Shown here: one piece after another, positions 30,002-40,971 of the stretch | Position numbering within the stretch: the first letter of the stretch is position 1 | How the letters are laid out: the number at the start of each line of letters is the position of its first letter | Assembly (NCBI RefSeq): GCF_018070345.1 | Contig: NZ_JAGPXX010000009.1 | Location: 1-64,000, forward strand | DNA from: Streptomyces sp. F63 | GTDB lineage: Bacteria; Actinomycetota; Actinomycetes; Streptomycetales; Streptomycetaceae | Direction: 5' to 3' | DNA length: 64,000 nucleotides | Notes under the pieces: model-generated | What the model saw: the letters and a program-made list of their open reading frames with translations, nothing else | Database searches by the model: none | What the model was told of the DNA's origin: nothing | Made by a program: the position numbers and the translations under genes

Positions 30002-30595
30002 CTATTCGGGCAGTCGGAGTTCCAGATCCGCGCGCCGCTCCACGCCCTGGCCGGGGATGTCCGCCAGCAGTTCCTCCACGGGGCCGTGACCGGGCACCTC
30101 CGCGGCCGGCTCGACGTCGTGCCACGGCGCCAGGACGAAGGCGCGCTGGTGAACCCGCGGATGCGGCAGCGTGAGCGCCGGGTCGTCCGAGATGACGTCC
30201 TGGTAGGCGACGATGTCGACATCCAGCGTCCGCGGGCCCCAGCGTTCGTCGCGCACCCGCTCGAAGGCCTCCTCGACGGCCTGCGCCCGCTCCAGCAGGG
30301 AGCCCGGCGGCAGCGTCGTCTTCACCAGCACCACGGCGTTGAAGTAGGAGGGCTGGGAGCCGGGGTCCACGCCCCAGGGCTCCGTCTCGTAGACCGGGGA
30401 GACCGCCTTGACCCGGACGCCGGGGGTGTCCTCCAGCGCGTCGACCGCGCCCTGCAGGGTTTCCAGGCGGTTGCCGAGATTGCTGCCGAGGGCGATCACG
30501 GCCCGTTTCGGATTGGAGAGCGTGGTGTCCGCCGCGTCCACCCAGTCGACCACCGAGGCGGGGACGGGCTGTACGGTCGGGTCGCTCGTGGTCAT
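30002..30595 (-). CDS. folK: 2-amino-4-hydroxy-6-hydroxymethyldihydropteridine diphosphokinase (HPPK)
   Basis: A 197-residue enzyme that transfers pyrophosphate from ATP to the pterin before dihydropteroate synthase acts. VIALGSNLGNRLETLQGAVDAL, SPVYETEPWG, YFNAVVLVKTTLPPGSLLE, ERWGPRTLDVDIVAYQDV and LPHPRVHQRAFVLAPWHDV are all HPPK motifs, including the DVDI metal-binding aspartates. An N-terminal extension of about 30 residues precedes the core. Its ATG overlaps the folB stop (ATGA). Confidence 0.96.
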   Translation of the reverse strand: MTTSDPTVQPVPASVVDWVDAADTTLSNPKRAVIALGSNLGNRLETLQGAVDALEDTPGVRVKAVSPVYETEPWGVDPGSQPSYFNAVVLVKTTLPPGSLLERAQAVEEAFERVRDERWGPRTLDVDIVAYQDVISDDPALTLPHPRVHQRAFVLAPWHDVEPAAEVPGHGPVEELLADIPGQGVERRADLELRLPE

Positions 30596-30951
30596 GGGCG
30601 GCTCCGGGTAATGGTGATGGTCACGTCGTCGAAGGGCACGGTGATCGGCGCGTCCGGCTTGTGGACGACCACCTCCACCTCGCGCACCGGCTCGTGCCGG
30701 AGGCAGCGCTCCGCGATCCGCTCGGCGAGCGTCTCGATCAGCTCGGCCGGCTCCCCCTGGATCTCGGCGACGACCTCCTCGGCCACGACGCCGTAGTGCA
30801 CCGTCAGCGTGAGATCGTCGGCGGCCGCCGCGGGGCGGGTGTCCAGCCCCAGGACGAGGTCCACGACGAAGACCTGGCCCTTCTCCCGCTCCTCGGGGAA
30901 GACCCCGTGGTGTCCGCGCGCCCTGAGGCCGCGCAGCGCGACTCGGTCCAC
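30592..30951 (-). CDS. folB: Dihydroneopterin aldolase
   Basis: A 119-residue aldolase that converts dihydroneopterin to 6-hydroxymethyl-dihydropterin. VALRGLRARGHHGVFPEEREKGQVFVVDLVL, LTVHYGVVAEEVVAEIQGEPAELIETLAERIAERCL and VVVHKPDAPI are diagnostic, including the catalytic lysine. Two in-frame GTG codons compete: the second (30949-30951) has GGGAG eight bases upstream and gives the usual family start, the first (30958-30960) abuts the ribosome site. Translationally coupled to folK. Confidence 0.95.
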   Translation of the reverse strand: MDRVALRGLRARGHHGVFPEEREKGQVFVVDLVLGLDTRPAAAADDLTLTVHYGVVAEEVVAEIQGEPAELIETLAERIAERCLRHEPVREVEVVVHKPDAPITVPFDDVTITITRSRP

Positions 30952-31448
30952 GACTGTCACTCCCGCTGTCGGTTACGGATGGACGGAACGCCGGGCGGAG
31001 CGTGCCGCAGGCGGCCCACGCGGCTCCCTCCCGATCCGGGACGGATACGCCACTGAGGGAAGAACCTACCGGCGGCCGCTGACAGCGCCCGTGTCCGGCC
31101 GTGCCCGCGTGTGCCGCGCGGCGCCGGCGGGCCGCGCCCGGCTTCCCGCCGCCGCACTCCGCCGGGGTCCGGGACCCACGCTCTCACTCCTTACCCGGCT
31201 GCGGCGCGGCTCGAACGGGTGAGCTGGAACACGCTCGGGCCACCCGCTGGTGCTGTGGCCGGGAAGGCTGCCGGGAAGCTCGCGGCGCCCGGTGCGGTGC
31301 ATCGCACGGCGGAGCGTCGCCCGCGTACTTCGGAGTACCGGACGTCCGCGGGCGATGCGACAACGCGGCGTGGGGGCCGTCCCCGGCCGAAGGGCGGGGG
31401 CATGCCGCACCGGACGCCGCGAGCCGGCAAACCCTCCCGGTCACGGCA
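30952..31448. other. 497-bp gap upstream of folB with nested inverted repeats
   Basis: No ORF here has convincing protein character. The stretch 31317-31355 folds on either strand: an outer 8-bp stem (TCGCCCGC at 31317-31324 with GCGGGCGA at 31348-31355) encloses a perfect GTACT/AGTAC hairpin (31325-31338). It could be an untranslated leader or small RNA ahead of folB. I recognise no known riboswitch. Confidence 0.45.
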
Positions 31449-31943
31449 CTAGAGGAGACCGGTGCCGCCCGCGCCGCCGGGCTCCTCGTCCTCGTCCGCC
31501 TCGCCGTCCTCACCGGCGGCGTCCGCCAGTACCGGCGAGCCGTGGTGTGCCCAGATGCGCCAGCCGTCCCCGGTGCGGCGGAAGACGTTGGTGGCCACGA
31601 CGAGCTGGCCGACCAGCGGCCCCAGCTCGCCCTCCTCCTCGGCCGGCCCGCCGCTGAGGATGTTCTCGGTGCAGGTCACCAGCGCGGTGTCGCCCTCGAT
31701 CTCCACTTCGACGTCGGTCAGGAAGAACTGGATGTACTCGGTGTTCGCCATGATCAGCGCATACGACCGCAGCACCTCGCCGCTGCCCCGCAGCACCGGC
31801 CACCCCGGGTGGACGCAGCTGACGTCACCGGGCAGCCACATCGCGGAGAGCGCCTCGAAGTCACCCTGCTCCATGGCCTCGTAGAGGGCCGTGTTGGCCT
31901 GCTCGACCTGCTCGTAGTCGGTGCTGCGGGCGGGGCGGCTCAC
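31449..31943 (-). CDS. NTF2-like (SnoaL-type) protein coupled to folP
   Basis: A 164-residue protein with the NTF2-like cone fold. YEQVEQANTALYEAMEQGDFEALSAMWLPGDVSCVHPGWPVLRGSGEVLRSYALIM and FRRTGDGWRIWAHHGSPV match the DUF4440/SnoaL pattern, in which a pocket binds a small ligand. An acidic Gly-rich tail follows. The GTG start overlaps the folP stop (GTGA), so it is made together with dihydropteroate synthase. No folate enzyme of this fold is known to me; a pterin-binding or enzyme role is a guess from context. Confidence 0.85.
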   Translation of the reverse strand: MSRPARSTDYEQVEQANTALYEAMEQGDFEALSAMWLPGDVSCVHPGWPVLRGSGEVLRSYALIMANTEYIQFFLTDVEVEIEGDTALVTCTENILSGGPAEEEGELGPLVGQLVVATNVFRRTGDGWRIWAHHGSPVLADAAGEDGEADEDEEPGGAGGTGLL

Positions 31944-32797
31944 CCCCCGGCCCCCTCGACGGCGCGCGCCACGCGCACCGCGTCGGCCGTGGCCCGCACC
32001 TCGTGGACCCGCACGGCCCAGGCGCCCTCCCGCGCGGAGATCGCGGAGACCGCCGCGGTGGCCGCGTCCCGCTCCCGGGCGGGTGGCGGGCTGCCGTCCG
32101 GGCCGGCCAGCACCTGGCCGAGGAAGCGTTTGCGGGAAGCCGCCACCAGCAGCGGCCGGCCCAGACCGTGGAGCTCCGGAAGGGCCGCGAGCAGAGCCAG
32201 ATCGTGCTCGGCCCGCTTGGCGAAGCCCAGCCCGGGATCGATCACGATGCGCTCCGGCGCGACACCCCCGGCCACCACGGCGTCCATGCGCCGGCGCAGT
32301 TCGCCCACGACCTCGCGGACCACGTCGGAGTAGACGGCGCGGGCGTTCATGTCCTGGCTGAAACCCCGCCAGTGCATCACCACGAACGGCACCCCGGCCC
32401 CGGCCACCACCGGCACCATCGCCGGGTCGGCGAGGCCCCCGCTCACATCGTTGACCAGCACGGCACCGGCGGCCACCGCCCGCTCGGCCACCGAGGCCCG
32501 CATGGTGTCCACGCTGACGGTCACTCCCTCGGCCGCCAGTCCGCGCACCACCGGGACGACCCGGCGCAGCTCCTCCGCCTCGTCCACCCGGGAGGCCCCC
32601 GGACGCGTCGACTCACCGCCGACGTCGACCAGATCGGCGCCCTCGGCGACCAGTTCCAGACCGCGCTTGACTGCGTCGCCGGTGTCGAACCACCGGCCTC
32701 CGTCCGAGAAGGAATCGGGCGTGACGTTCACCACGCCCATCACCGCGCAGCGGTCCCACTCCGGCAGACCGGTCACCACGCCGCGCAAGCTCCTCAT
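31940..32797 (-). CDS. folP: Dihydropteroate synthase
   Basis: A 285-residue TIM-barrel enzyme that condenses the pterin pyrophosphate with p-aminobenzoate, the sulfonamide target. MGVVNVTPDSFSDGGRW, DVGGESTRPGASRVDEAEELRRVVPVV, VLVNDVSGG, VVMHWRG and IVIDPGLGFAKRAEHDLALLAAL are the expected motifs, and the C-terminal VRVHEVRATADAVRVARAV completes the barrel. The sequence has no obvious resistance insertion. Overlaps the NTF2-like gene by 4 bp. Confidence 0.96.
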   Translation of the reverse strand: MRSLRGVVTGLPEWDRCAVMGVVNVTPDSFSDGGRWFDTGDAVKRGLELVAEGADLVDVGGESTRPGASRVDEAEELRRVVPVVRGLAAEGVTVSVDTMRASVAERAVAAGAVLVNDVSGGLADPAMVPVVAGAGVPFVVMHWRGFSQDMNARAVYSDVVREVVGELRRRMDAVVAGGVAPERIVIDPGLGFAKRAEHDLALLAALPELHGLGRPLLVAASRKRFLGQVLAGPDGSPPPARERDAATAAVSAISAREGAWAVRVHEVRATADAVRVARAVEGAGG

Positions 32798-32939
32798 GCC
32801 CCCACCTTAGGCCCCGGAGGGCCCGTGCCCCGTCCGGGGCACCGCGCCCGGGGCGCGCTCCCGAAGGAATCCGGACGCCGGGCGCGCGCGGGAGCACCGG
32901 GCGCGGGCCGCGGTGCGGTCCCGGGGGTCCGGGGGGCGT

Positions 32940-33545
32940 TCAGCGCGCCAGGATCAGGCTCATCGCCTCGGCACGGGTGGTGGCGTCGCGGAGCTGGCCG
33001 CGGACGGCGGAGGTGGTGGTCTTCGCCCCGGGCTTGCGTATGCCGCGGACCGACATGCACATGTGCTCGGCCTCGATGACCACGATGGCACCGCGGGCCT
33101 CCAGGATCCGCATCAGCGAGTCGGCGATCTGGGTGGTGAGCCGCTCCTGCACCTGCGGCCGGCGGGCGAACACGTCCACCAGGCGAGCCAGCTTCGACAG
33201 TCCGGTGATCTTGCCGCTCTCGGCCGGGATGTAGCCGACGTGGGCCACGCCGTGGAAGGGCAGCAGGTGGTGCTCGCAGAGGCTGACGATCTCGATGTCC
33301 TTGACCAGCACCATCTCGTCGTGGCCGAGGTCGAACGTCGTGGTCAGGACGTCCTCCGGGTCCTGCCGCAGCCCGCCCAGGATCTCCCGGTAGGCGCGGG
33401 CGACGCGGGCCGGGGTCTCCAGCAGTCCCTCGCGGTCCGGGTCCTCGCCGACCGCGATGAGCAGCTCGCGGACGGCGTTCTCGGCCCGCTTCTCGTCGAA
33501 CTCGCCGACGGCGCGCCCGCTGTTCAGCGTCACCGGGTCGGTCAT
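32940..33545 (-). CDS. folE: GTP cyclohydrolase I
   Basis: A 201-residue zinc enzyme that opens folate synthesis by converting GTP to dihydroneopterin triphosphate. [39 protein letters not shown] (with zinc ligands C and H), [23 protein letters not shown] and [27 protein letters not shown] (third zinc Cys) are all present. The ATG at 33543-33545 has GAGG seven bases upstream. Two near-identical direct repeats lie immediately upstream, between folE and ftsH. Confidence 0.97.
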   Translation of the reverse strand: MTDPVTLNSGRAVGEFDEKRAENAVRELLIAVGEDPDREGLLETPARVARAYREILGGLRQDPEDVLTTTFDLGHDEMVLVKDIEIVSLCEHHLLPFHGVAHVGYIPAESGKITGLSKLARLVDVFARRPQVQERLTTQIADSLMRILEARGAIVVIEAEHMCMSVRGIRKPGAKTTTSAVRGQLRDATTRAEAMSLILAR

Positions 33546-33563
33546 GTGGTGCCTCGTTCCTGA

Positions 33564-33592
33564 TACGTGCTGTACGGAATACGCGCTGTACG
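33564..33592 (-). promoter_or_regulatory. Direct-repeat element upstream of folE
   Basis: TACGTGCTGTACG (33564-33576) and TACGCGCTGTACG (33580-33592) match at 12 of 13 positions and are offset by 16 bp. They end 19 bp before the folE start codon. A regulator site or a structured leader are both possible. Confidence 0.45.
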
Positions 33593-33609
33593 AACATCCG
33601 TACGATGAA

Positions 33610-33649
33610 TGCCGCGCCTTCCCAGGGTAGAACCCGGGAGGGCGCGGCA
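33610..33649 (-). terminator. Hairpin downstream of ftsH
   Basis: A 14-bp stem with one G-T pair (TGCCGCGCCTTCCC at 33610-33623 with 33636-33649) lies 20 bp beyond the ftsH stop codon and ahead of folE. It probably terminates or attenuates ftsH transcripts. Confidence 0.7.
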
Positions 33650-33669
33650 CTCATTCCGCGGCGGGAGGC

Positions 33670-35694
<2,025 letters not shown>

Positions 35695-35826
35695 CCATAC
35701 GGGGCGCGGGCGCCCCGTCCCTCCTGCCACAGTGAGGCACGCCGGCTTCTCGGTGAGCCGGCCGTGCGTACGGTGAATTACTCGACCTGTTGAAGACTTG
35801 CCTTCGGACGGTACCTCAGCTTCCGC

Positions 35827-35843
35827 CCCGGGCGCTGCCCGGG
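35827..35843 (-). terminator. Weak hairpin downstream of hpt
   Basis: A 7-bp GC stem with a 3-base loop lies 77 bp beyond the hpt stop codon and before ftsH. It may be a weak terminator; the ftsH promoter should lie between here and 35694. Confidence 0.3.
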
Positions 35844-35919
35844 CGGCGAATGACCACCGTCCGTACAAATCTCAACGCCGCGGCGGCGCCCGGCGTTCCC
35901 GCGGGCCGCCTCCGGCCGC

Positions 35920-36483
35920 TCAGCCGCCGTAGACGTGCGGCGCCAGTGTCCCGACGAAGGGGAGGTTGCGGTACTTCTCCGCGTAGTCGAGGCCGTAGCC
36001 GACGACGAATTCGTTGGGGATGTCGAAGCCGACGTACTTGACGTCGATGTCGACCTTGGCGGCCTCGGGCTTGCGCAGCAGCGTGCAGACGCCCAGCGAG
36101 GCCGGTCCGCGCGAGCTGAGGTTGGACAGCAGCCAGGAGAGGGTGAGGCCGGAGTCGATGATGTCCTCGACGATGAGGACGTCGCGGCCGGCGATGTCGG
36201 TGTCCAGATCCTTGAGGATCCGGACCACACCGGAGGACTTGGTGCCCGCCCCGTACGAGGAGACCGCCATCCAGTCCATGGTCACGGGGGTCGACAGCGC
36301 CCGGGCCAGGTCCGCCATCACCATCACCGCGCCCTTGAGCACTCCGACGATCAGCAGGTCCCGGCCCGCGTACTCGGCGTCGATCTCCGCGGCCAGCTCG
36401 GCCAGCTTGGTGTCGATCTGTTCCTTGGTGATGAGCACCGACTGAAGGTCGGTGCCCATGTCCTTGTCGTCCACCCGTGTCAC
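35920..36483 (-). CDS. hpt: Hypoxanthine phosphoribosyltransferase
   Basis: A 187-residue purine salvage enzyme making IMP or GMP from base and [22 protein letters not shown], the PRPP loop [18 protein letters not shown] and [31 protein letters not shown] are diagnostic. It starts with GTG; a second ATG lies eight codons later and cannot be excluded. It is 72 bp after tilS and is followed by ftsH, the conserved tilS-hpt-ftsH order. Confidence 0.95.
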   Translation of the reverse strand: MTRVDDKDMGTDLQSVLITKEQIDTKLAELAAEIDAEYAGRDLLIVGVLKGAVMVMADLARALSTPVTMDWMAVSSYGAGTKSSGVVRILKDLDTDIAGRDVLIVEDIIDSGLTLSWLLSNLSSRGPASLGVCTLLRKPEAAKVDIDVKYVGFDIPNEFVVGYGLDYAEKYRNLPFVGTLAPHVYGG

Positions 36484-36555
36484 TCTCGGTCGTTACGGCC
36501 CGGTCCCGGCAGCGCCCGCTCCCGGCGGGGCCGGGAGGAGACGTCGGGAGGCGGC

Positions 36556-37698
36556 TCAGTGCTCGGCGGCGGTCTGATCGCGCCGCCCGATGACCAGATT
36601 GCCACATCGCCGCAGGACCTCCACGCGCCCGGGGAGGTTGAGGGCACCCTGACCGTGCCAGTCGGTGACCAGCCGGTCCATTTCCTCGATGTGCCGGGCG
36701 AAGAGCGAACCCGCGGGCGAACCGGCGGCGATGGCCGCGCGCCGCAGCACCCGGCGCCGGATGGCGGGCGGCAGCGCGGCGAGCTTGGCCACGTCGAGGC
36801 CGTCCGGCCCGGTGCCGGACGGACGGGACCGGACGGAGCGCTCGGCGTCGTCGGCCCAGACGTCGAGGGCGTCGGCGTCGTCACGGGAGAGCTGGGCGGT
36901 CCGGGCTAGGGCCTCGATCACCCCCTTGCCCAGGGACTTCTCCAGGGCGGGCAGCCCTTCGTGGCGCAGCCGGGAGCGGGTGTAGGAGGGGTCGCTGTTG
37001 TGCGGGTCGTCCCAGACCGGCAGGGACTGGGCGAGGCAGGCCGTGCGCGCCGTCTGCCGGTCGAGCCGGAGGAACGGGCGCCGGTAGCGGCCGTCCCTGC
37101 CGGAGACGGCGGCCATGCCGGAGAGCGAGCGGATGCCGGAACCGCGGGCCAGCCCGAGGAGGACCGTCTCCGCCTGGTCGTCGCGGGTGTGGCCGAGCAG
37201 GACGGCGCGGGCCCCGTACCGGTCCGCCACGGCGTCGAGGGCGGCGTAGCGGGCGTCACGGGCGGCGGCCTCGGGGCCGCCGGTCCGGCCCACGTCGACC
37301 GCGACCGTCTCGACGGGGTCGAGGCCGAGCTCGCGCAGGCGAGTGGCGACCTCGGCGGCGCGCTGGTCGGAGCCGGGCTGGAGGCGGTGGTCGACGGTGA
37401 CCCCGCCCGCGCGGATGCCCAGCTTGGGCGCCTCGAAGGACAGCGCGGAGGCGAGCGCGACGGAGTCGGCGCCACCGCTGCAGGCGGCGAGCACCAGAGG
37501 GGCGTCGGGGGCGGCCGGAGCCGCGCGGCCGGACGGCTCGGGACGTCCGGCGGGGGATGGGGACGGGGATGGGGAGGAGACGGCGGACGGAGAGAAGGGA
37601 GGGGGAAGCGTGCCGGCGGCGGCGAGCTCGGCGAGGAGGTCGTGCAGCGTGCGGCGGACCGCCAGGCGTATCGCCGCGACCGCTGGATGGGGACCCAT
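36556..37698 (-). CDS. tilS: tRNA(Ile)-lysidine synthetase
   Basis: A 380-residue enzyme that modifies the wobble cytidine of the AUA-reading tRNA(Ile) to lysidine. The PP-loop motif [13 protein letters not shown] follows [12 protein letters not shown] near residue 73; [29 protein letters not shown] and [47 protein letters not shown] are further hallmarks. A Ser/Pro repeat (SPSPSPS) of about 25 residues precedes the loop. The ATG at 37696-37698 with AGGAAGGGA upstream is preferred to longer alternatives. Confidence 0.95.
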   Translation of the reverse strand: MGPHPAVAAIRLAVRRTLHDLLAELAAAGTLPPPFSPSAVSSPSPSPSPAGRPEPSGRAAPAAPDAPLVLAACSGGADSVALASALSFEAPKLGIRAGGVTVDHRLQPGSDQRAAEVATRLRELGLDPVETVAVDVGRTGGPEAAARDARYAALDAVADRYGARAVLLGHTRDDQAETVLLGLARGSGIRSLSGMAAVSGRDGRYRRPFLRLDRQTARTACLAQSLPVWDDPHNSDPSYTRSRLRHEGLPALEKSLGKGVIEALARTAQLSRDDADALDVWADDAERSVRSRPSGTGPDGLDVAKLAALPPAIRRRVLRRAAIAAGSPAGSLFARHIEEMDRLVTDWHGQGALNLPGRVEVLRRCGNLVIGRRDQTAAEH

Positions 37699-37995
37699 GT
37701 CCGGTTCCCTTCCTGTCAGGGGGAGAAGTCTCGGGGGCCGTGCGGGCCGGGGGACGGCGGACCGCCCCTCGACACTCGGGCTTCCGTCACACTGTGTGTG
37801 TAGATGGTGACAGAGGCGAGCCGTTACCCGAGCATCGCACGCCTTCCGGTATCCCACGGTCCCTCGGACGGGTGATCTGCAGGACTTCCATTCGGTCCTG
37901 TCCCCGACCGGGGCGGACCGCACGCGGACTGACAAGGGCCCGCGCTCACCGCGGGGACCGGGGCGGGGCCGGCGCCGGACAGCCGGCGGCCCGGG

Positions 37996-39135
37996 TCAGC
38001 CCTCCTTGCGGTGCACCCGGGCGACCCACTCGGCCGGGGCGGCGATCTCCGCCTTGGTCGGCAGGGTGTTGGGCGAGGTCCACACCCGGTTGAAGCCGTC
38101 CATGCCGACCTCGTTCACCACGGCGCGGACGAAGCGCTCGCCGTCGCGGTACTGGCGGAGCTTGGCGTCCAGGCCGAGGAGCTTGCGCAGGGCCTGGTCG
38201 AGCCGCCCCGCACCACTCGCCCGGCGCTGCTGGAACTTCTCGCGGATCTCGGCCACGGAGGGGACGACGTCCGGCCCCACCCCGTCCATGACGTAGTCCG
38301 CGTGGCCCTCCAGCAGGGACATCACGGCGGTGATGCGGCCCAGCACCTCCCGCTGGGCGGGGGTCTGCACCAGCTCGACGAAGCTGCGGCCGCTGTCCCC
38401 CTCGCCCTCCGGCCGGCCGCCCGCGAGGGACTGGGCGGCCTCGCGGACACGTTCCAGGAGGGTGCCGGGGTCGATGTCGGTCTCGGCGAGGAAGGTCTGG
38501 ATCTCGCCCTCGATGTGATCGCTGAGCCAGGGGACGGCCGAGAACTGGGTGCGGTGGGTCTCCTCGTGCAGGCAGACCCAGAGCCGGAAGTCGTGGGGTT
38601 CGACGTCGAGTTCGCGCTCGACGTGGACGATGTTCGGGGCCACCAGCAGCAGCCTGCCGCCGTTCGCCCCGGCCGGCAGGTCGCGGCCCGGCGGGGCGAA
38701 GGTCTCGTACTGGCCGAGGACGCGGGAGGCGAGGAAGGAGAGCAGGGCACCCAGCTCCATGCCGGTCACCTTGGAGCCCACGGCGCTGAGCACGGCCCCG
38801 CCGGGACGGGCCGCGCGGCGGCCCTCGACCTTCTCCAGCAGCGGCTTCAGCAGCTCGCGGAAGCCGGCGACATTGGCCCGGATCCAGCCCGGCCGGTCGA
38901 TGACGAGGACCGGGGTACCGGCGCCGGGGTCCGGCACGGCACCGTCGGCGTGCGCTGCCGCCATCCGGGTGAAGGCCCGCACGTGCTCCTCGGAGGAACC
39001 GGCGTGCCGGCGCAGCTCCGACACGATCGCGCGCGCCTCGTCACGGCTCACCTCGGGGCCCGGCCGTACCAGCCGGGTCGCGGTCGCGACCGCGAGATTC
39101 CAGTCGACCATCTGGGCACCGCCGAAACTCGTCAT
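37996..39135 (-). CDS. DUF2342-type zinc-dependent metalloprotease
   Basis: A 379-residue protein of the actinobacterial family annotated as coenzyme F420-associated or zinc-dependent metalloprotease. The zinc motif HEETH lies in WVCLHEETHRTQFSAVPWLSDHIEGEI near residue 195. VDWNLAVATATRLVRPGPEVS and LLEGHADYVMDGVGPDVVPSVAEIREKFQQRRAS are family signatures; the latter supplies the distal zinc ligand. No signal peptide, so probably cytosolic. Its substrate is unknown. It lies between tilS and dacB on the same strand. Confidence 0.88.
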   Translation of the reverse strand: MTSFGGAQMVDWNLAVATATRLVRPGPEVSRDEARAIVSELRRHAGSSEEHVRAFTRMAAAHADGAVPDPGAGTPVLVIDRPGWIRANVAGFRELLKPLLEKVEGRRAARPGGAVLSAVGSKVTGMELGALLSFLASRVLGQYETFAPPGRDLPAGANGGRLLLVAPNIVHVERELDVEPHDFRLWVCLHEETHRTQFSAVPWLSDHIEGEIQTFLAETDIDPGTLLERVREAAQSLAGGRPEGEGDSGRSFVELVQTPAQREVLGRITAVMSLLEGHADYVMDGVGPDVVPSVAEIREKFQQRRASGAGRLDQALRKLLGLDAKLRQYRDGERFVRAVVNEVGMDGFNRVWTSPNTLPTKAEIAAPAEWVARVHRKEG

Positions 39136-39318
39136 GACTTCACCGTACGTGGCATGCGGAGGGAGCGGGAGAAGCTCCTGGCGGGGTGCGGGCCGGGCGG
39201 GGGCGGAGGTGTCCGTCACGTCTCCGGACGGGACCGGACGGGACCCGGGGGGCGGGCGCCGGGGGCGGGCGGCGGGCGGCGGGCCCGCACGGTGCGGCGG
39301 CTCCGGTGACGTGCCCGG

Positions 39319-39344
39319 CCCGGCCCCGGCGCGCCGGGGCCGGG
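39319..39344 (-). terminator. 26-bp GC palindrome downstream of dacB
   Basis: A perfect loopless palindrome at 39319-39344, centred on GGCGCGCC, lies 45 bp after the dacB stop codon and before the metalloprotease gene. Likely a terminator. Confidence 0.5.
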
Positions 39345-39388
39345 GCGCGGCCGCCGGGCCGGTGAGCGCCCGCCCGGGCCGGGAGTGG

Positions 39389-40885
39389 TCAGCGGCAGCC
39401 GCAGTTGGCCAGGGCCGAGGCCATGCGGTCCAGGGCCGCCTGGGCGCCGTGGGCGTCGCTGCTGCCATTGGTGAGGAACGCGAAGGCCAGCAGCCGGCCG
39501 TCGGCGTCGACGACCGTGCCGGCGAGGGCGTTCACACCGGTGAGGGTGCCGGTCTTGGCGCGGACCATGCCGGTGCCCGCGGAGGCGTCCGCGTAGCGGC
39601 TGCGGAGGGTGCCGCTGAATCCGGCCACGGGCAGACCGGTGAGGACCGGGCGGAGCTCGGGGCGCTCGGGGTCGGTGGCCCGGACCAGCAGCCGGGCGAG
39701 GAGTGCCGCGGAGATCTTGTCGTCCCGGTCGAGGCCGCTGCCGTCGGCGAACCGGGCGCCCGCCAGCGGCAGGCCGAGTCCGGCGAGCCGGGCCCGTACG
39801 GCCCGGCCGGCGCCGGTGAAGCTCGCCGGTTCGCCGGCGGCGACGGCCGTCTCCCGGGCGAGGGCCTCGGCGATGTCGTTGTCGCTGTTGGTCAGGGCCC
39901 GTTCCACGAGGGCGGAGACGGGCATGGAGCGGACGGCGGCGACCCGCTCGGCGTCCTTTCCGGCCTCGGCGTGCCGGGGCTTCCCCTTGACGGTGAGGCC
40001 GCGGTCGCGCAGCAGGTCCGCGAAGGTCCTCGCGGCGTCGGCGGCGGGGTCGGCGGACCGGGGCGCCGGGCCGCGGCGGCTGTCGTCCAGGCGGCCCGCG
40101 TCGGTGCTCAGCGGGACGACCGGGGCGATGTTGTCGTTGGGCCCTATGGGGTGCCGGGTGGGTCCGGACCAGCGCGAGGTGTCGTACGCCAGAGCGACCT
40201 TCCCGACGCCGTCCTCCTTGAGGGCGCGCGCGGTGCGGTCGGCAAGGTCGCGCAGGCTCGCCGGGTTCCCGGGCTGCCGGGCGTCCCGGGCGGTGAGGGT
40301 CGGGTCGCCGCCGCCGACCAGCACGACCTCGCCCTTGCCCGGCCCGTAGACCACCTCGGTGGTCAGCCGGTGGTCGGGGCCGAGGGCGGTGAGGGCGGCC
40401 ACGGATGTCGCGATCTTGATCGTGGAGGCCGGTACGGCGGGGGTCTTCTCCCGGGTGCCGTGCACCAGTTCGCCGGTGGCGGCGTCGGCCACCGCGGCGG
40501 TGCTCAGCGCGCCCAGGGCCGGATCGTCCAGCAGCGGGGTCAGAGCGTCCTCCAGGCCCGTCGCGGTGGGCGGCGGGGCGGCCCCGGGCGAGTCCGCCGC
40601 GCCGCCGAGCGCGGCGAGGACCGCGGCGGCCGCGGAAGCGGACTCCTCCGTGGCCGACGTCGCAGGTGACCGGCCATCGTGACGCTCGCCACCCTCGCCG
40701 TTCCAGTGGGCCGCGCGAGCCCGCTCGGCCGTACGCTGTCCGGAGTCCCATGGGCCGGCCGCGGTCACCGCTCCGGCCGCCATGACGAGCCCGAGTACGG
40801 CGGAACCCGCCGCCAGGTGCCACGGCGGAAGGGCCAACCACCCGCCGACGGGCCACCTGAACCGCCACCATCCGGCCTCGGGCAC
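39389..40885 (-). CDS. dacB: D-alanyl-D-alanine carboxypeptidase/endopeptidase (PBP4 class)
   Basis: A 498-residue penicillin-binding protein that trims peptidoglycan stem peptides outside the membrane. A membrane anchor or signal helix lies near residues 22-45 (LAAGSAVLGLVMAAGAVTAAG). The active-site motifs are STIK (in VPASTIKIATSVAALTALG), SDN (in RALTNSDNDIAEALARETA) and KTG (in MVRAKTGTLTGVNALAGTVV). A long Ala-rich linker precedes the catalytic domain. Two GTG starts compete; the downstream one at 40883-40885 fits the family start. Divergent from ppa by 86 bp. Confidence 0.94.
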   Translation of the reverse strand: MPEAGWWRFRWPVGGWLALPPWHLAAGSAVLGLVMAAGAVTAAGPWDSGQRTAERARAAHWNGEGGERHDGRSPATSATEESASAAAAVLAALGGAADSPGAAPPPTATGLEDALTPLLDDPALGALSTAAVADAATGELVHGTREKTPAVPASTIKIATSVAALTALGPDHRLTTEVVYGPGKGEVVLVGGGDPTLTARDARQPGNPASLRDLADRTARALKEDGVGKVALAYDTSRWSGPTRHPIGPNDNIAPVVPLSTDAGRLDDSRRGPAPRSADPAADAARTFADLLRDRGLTVKGKPRHAEAGKDAERVAAVRSMPVSALVERALTNSDNDIAEALARETAVAAGEPASFTGAGRAVRARLAGLGLPLAGARFADGSGLDRDDKISAALLARLLVRATDPERPELRPVLTGLPVAGFSGTLRSRYADASAGTGMVRAKTGTLTGVNALAGTVVDADGRLLAFAFLTNGSSDAHGAQAALDRMASALANCGCR

Positions 40886-40971
40886 TTCGGACCAGCCCCT
40901 TTCGCACCCACGCCCCCGCGTAAGGGACACTTAACCATCAGAATTATGGCCTGATCATGGAGGAGCCACCC

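Noticed and set aside
30952..31448. Several 70-140-codon ORFs in the folB upstream gap
   Set aside because: They overlap one another on both strands, lack ribosome sites and have Arg/Pro/Ala-rich compositions typical of chance frames.
30952..31448. Tetrahydrofolate riboswitch upstream of folB
   Set aside because: The stems do not resemble the known consensus layout and the class is not established in actinobacteria.
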